64,000 bases of DNA, taken from Neckera pumila. Lineage: Eukaryota > Streptophyta > Bryopsida > Hypnales > Neckeraceae. The DNA is taken from positions 3,601,001 through 3,665,000 of the forward strand of contig OZ018418.1 of the NCBI GenBank assembly GCA_963969595.1. The letters run 5' to 3'. How positions within the stretch are numbered: the first letter of the stretch is position 1; each line of letters opens with the position of its first letter. This document shows positions 61,492 through 64,000 of the stretch, piece after piece. The notes beneath the pieces were generated by a model that made no database searches, was not told where the DNA came from, and was given only the letters and a program-made list of their open reading frames with translations. The position numbers and the translations under genes are program-made.

Positions 61492-64000
61492 ATGAGTAGG
61501 CCTCAAAGAGGGACTCCGGTAGGACAACGTTCTGCACAATTAGAAGAAAAAACTAAGAGGACCGTGGTACACGGAATCTCAGTGTCAGAGTCAGAAGAGG
61601 ACTTAGTGGTTGTTAGACCGGAAGAACATCCGAAACGTTCTGCCAGTCCGGAACCAGTGAGAGAACCAAAAGAAGTCAGAGAGGAGTCTGATAAAGAGTC
61701 CGACTCCCTACTTGAGGTAGAACCGGTATTTGAGGGAGCAAGAGTGATGGTGAACAATACTTGTCTCAAATATAGTAGGTTCCAAGGAGACGGAAGTAAG
61801 GATGTTGATGACTGGATGGGAGAATTTGAGGCCACCAATGTAGCAAATCAAGAAGATCCAGCCTCTAGGCAGCAAATCTTCCAAAGGTTACTGAAAGGGG
61901 AAGCCCTCAGATGGTACCAAGATGTTCCGGATGCGAGCCGAGAGAACCGGGACCAGCTGAGGGAATTGTTCCTCCGGACATTTAGAGAAGTCAGAGGGGA
62001 AGCAAGAGCATTGGAGAGACTTAGCAAGGTGACCATGAGTTCCAACGAGTCAGTGAGGAAGTACGGTTAGAGAGTTCAAGATTTGATCAAGAAACTAACC
62101 ACGGACATTGCGCCTAATATCCAAGTAGAATGGTATGTGGCAGGTTTTCCGGAAGCAATGGGTTTCCATATCCGGCAAGCCCGACCTGCTACATTACGAG
62201 AAGCTATAGAGTCGGCCCGGAATTACGAGAATTCGGCCCAGTCTCTGAGAAGATCCATGAAGAAAAGTGAAAGGATGGAGAGAGGTCGGAGCAAGAAGTA
62301 CAAAAAGAAAGAAAGAAGGAGACGGAAGTTTTCCGACTCTGAGACTCCAAGTTCCGGAACCGCAACGGAGTCATCGACTACGGCAACGAGCAATTCCGAC
62401 AGCAAACTAGAGACCTCTAGCAGTGGGTGAGCGTTACAGGACAAGCTAGACAGAGGCACCCGGAAGACTGTCAAGGTGAAAATGGAGAATGATGACTCCA
62501 AGAAAATCATGAAGAGCATTCAAGAGTCCCTTGAAGCAATCAAAGTCAACGAGGTGTAGAACAGGATGTCGAGACGGATTGTACCCACAACCCGGTCAAA
62601 TGTCTGGTGCGCAAGATGTGGAAGACCGGGTCATTACTCGAGTGAGTGTAATCAAAGACCCCAGAAGCAGGTCCACTTTGTGGAGGAACAAGGAGTTTTC
62701 TACATCCTACCGGATACGAAAGAATACAAAAAACAAGTGAATCCAGTGTTCCAGATCCAAACAGGTTACGGAAGAGGGAAGGTGCCTCAACAGCTGATCC
62801 GGACCAACATGAGTCCACATGCTATCATAGCCGGATCTAGTCAAGGTAACCACCCTCCTTCTAGGTTTCCCCCTGGATGTTGTTTCTTATGTGGAAGCCC
62901 TCATCATTTTGCCAATAATTGTCCCCATAAGGGACATGGACAAGGTGAGCCTCTAACCTTACCTTGTTAGAATTGTGGAGTGTACAGACACAACATTGGG
63001 GAGTGTCAAAAACCACAGCAAGTATGGATGATTTATAGACAAGTGGAAACTCCACCTAGGGACTAGACCGGACTCAATTACGGTTCTACAACCGGAATTG
63101 AAAATTCAAAAAAGTGACAACCAAAGGTGGAGCTTCTGGAAGTACAACAAGGTCTTGTTTATTGAGTAGAAACTCGGAGTTCCACCAAGGACCGGATAGA
63201 TAAACATAGAAGTAGGGATCGCAAAGAAAGACGGAAATCCAGATCTGAGGCCATAAGTACAGATCCGGATCTGAGTGATTCTGATCACTCGGTCAGAATA
63301 GAACCTATTCAACCCGTAGTAGAGTTAGAAAAGGGGGTAGCACACAATCCTATCCCCATAGATATCAGTCAACAAGTATGGAAGAACTTAGAGGCATCTA
63401 AGCAACTTTTGGCTCTTGGACTACGGAAGGTCGCGTTTGATGACGTTCCGATCTTCATCAATCCAGAACTCAAGGTTGCTAAATATGACACTGTACAAGA
63501 CGTCAAGGATCAAAGGGCGAACGTTACGATTGGACAACTCCTCCATGACAACATAAACTACCAAAAGATGATTTGGGATGCTTGGACAAAGAAATGAAAG
63601 AGATGATTGAAGCTACCTTTGGTTGTTGTCAATTTCTCTCAAGTGGAAGACTTTGGAGCACCCGAGCTAGAAGTGGAAGTAGGAGGATGTATTGTACCAA
63701 GAATTTTGATTGATGGAGGTTTCGGAGTCAACCTCATGTTAGAGGATACGGCATTCGATCTGGGCTACACTTCATTTCAGGCCACTGACCAAGTCCTACG
63801 ACTGGCGGACCAATCGCATGTTCATCCGGTTGGGAGACTGTTGAAGATTCCAATCCGGATTGGAAAGGAGACATATTTCCTGAGCTATGTGGTCATCAGG
63901 GTAACAAAGGGAAGATCCTTCCCTATGTTACTAGGTAGACCCTTGCTGTACGTAGCACAAGTTCTAGTGGACTGGGAAGCCAAAGAATTTGTAGTTGGGA
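61492..64000 (+). pseudogene. gag-protease polyprotein, partial, nine in-frame stops
   Basis: It starts M-S-R-P-Q-R-G-T-P at 61492 and is one uninterrupted phase to the window end. An acidic N-terminus is followed by the gag core (Y-S-R-F-Q-G-D-G, D-D-W-M-G-E-F, G-E-A-L-R-W-Y-Q, near 61775-61920), a basic region (62260-62330), three CCHC knuckles (C-A-R-C-...-H-...-C at 62614; C-F-L-C-...-H-...-C at 62881; a third at 62968-63005 with a TAG inside), and a protease with L-I-D-G-G-F-G-V-N-L-M (63706) and M-L-L-G-R-P-L-L (63925). The protease Asp is kept; the triad reads D-G-G, as in several plant elements. Stops are four TAG and five TGA (62070, 62430, 62560, 62970, about 63066, 63114, 63165, 63597, 63606). 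No frameshift is seen. Confidence 0.85.

Larger units (their letters stand above)
60644..64000 (+). mobile_element. Ty3/Gypsy-type LTR retrotransposon, 5' part (continues beyond window)
   Basis: Order: LTR, primer binding site, gag with zinc knuckles, retropepsin-like protease. That order and the protease motif fit Ty3/Gypsy elements; reverse transcriptase and integrase would lie past 64000. The one long frame has nine in-frame stops before the window ends, so this copy is dead. Confidence 0.88.

Overview
The window looks like nuclear DNA of a land plant. Evidence: a SUVR-type SET-domain gene, a plant B3 DNA-binding domain, a Stowaway-like MITE, a Ty3/Gypsy-type retrotransposon with a tRNA-Asp-like primer binding site, and consensus GT-AG introns. 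The mix of lineage-poor transposases and HAD/methylase-like genes suggests a seed-free plant, but I cannot name a species. Almost nothing is an intact host gene: this is a transposon graveyard in AT-rich DNA. I found no RNA genes and no CRISPR.

Layout. 1-208: start of a minus-strand LTR that runs out of the window. 1.4-5.1 kb: a decayed DDE transposase (D-Y-A-E-N-Y family) with a large intron, followed by an 832-bp element with 30-bp inverted repeats. 6.9-7.3 kb: a B3-domain fragment. 10.6-13.2 kb: a decayed SUVR-like histone methyltransferase gene. 13.7-24.5 kb: three nested copies of one LTR family, A containing B2 containing B1, each with a 5-bp target duplication. B1 and B2 are in opposite orientation and form a 7-kb palindrome. 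26.4-29.2 kb: a second, unrelated decayed transposase (GHTHD type). 31-38.6 kb: AT-rich DNA with foldbacks, MITEs and a telomere-like minisatellite. 40.2-47.5 kb: a long multi-exon gene of possible methylase type, split by LTR unit F. 47.7-56.2 kb: a HAD/FCP1-like gene split by LTR unit C, which itself contains unit D. 57.5-59.2 kb: a coiled-coil gene with a 255-bp MITE in its coding sequence. 60.6-64 kb: the 5' part (LTR, PBS, gag, protease) of a related Gypsy-type element.

The most unusual system is the LTR family. Six units (A, B1, B2, C, D, F; 2.8-3.6 kb) begin TGTGG or similar, end CGACA or similar, and are each flanked by 5-bp target duplications. They share their 3' end with the 701-bp LTR at 60644-61344, which is followed directly by a PBS and gag, so they are LTRs. 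Unlike ordinary LTRs they carry their own protein gene of about 620-680 codons. In the four ORF-bearing subfamilies closest to one another this cassette is flanked by a 10-bp direct repeat that occurs once in the cassette-less LTR. The LTRs also keep two small hairpins with compensating base changes.

A second unexplained structure is a dyad motif, AACTCG-N3-CGAGTT, present 18 times. It clusters just upstream of the start codons of the GHTHD transposase (minus strand) and of the methylase-like gene (plus strand), and recurs in the introns of the latter. These two divergent genes may belong to one large mobile element or share one regulator.
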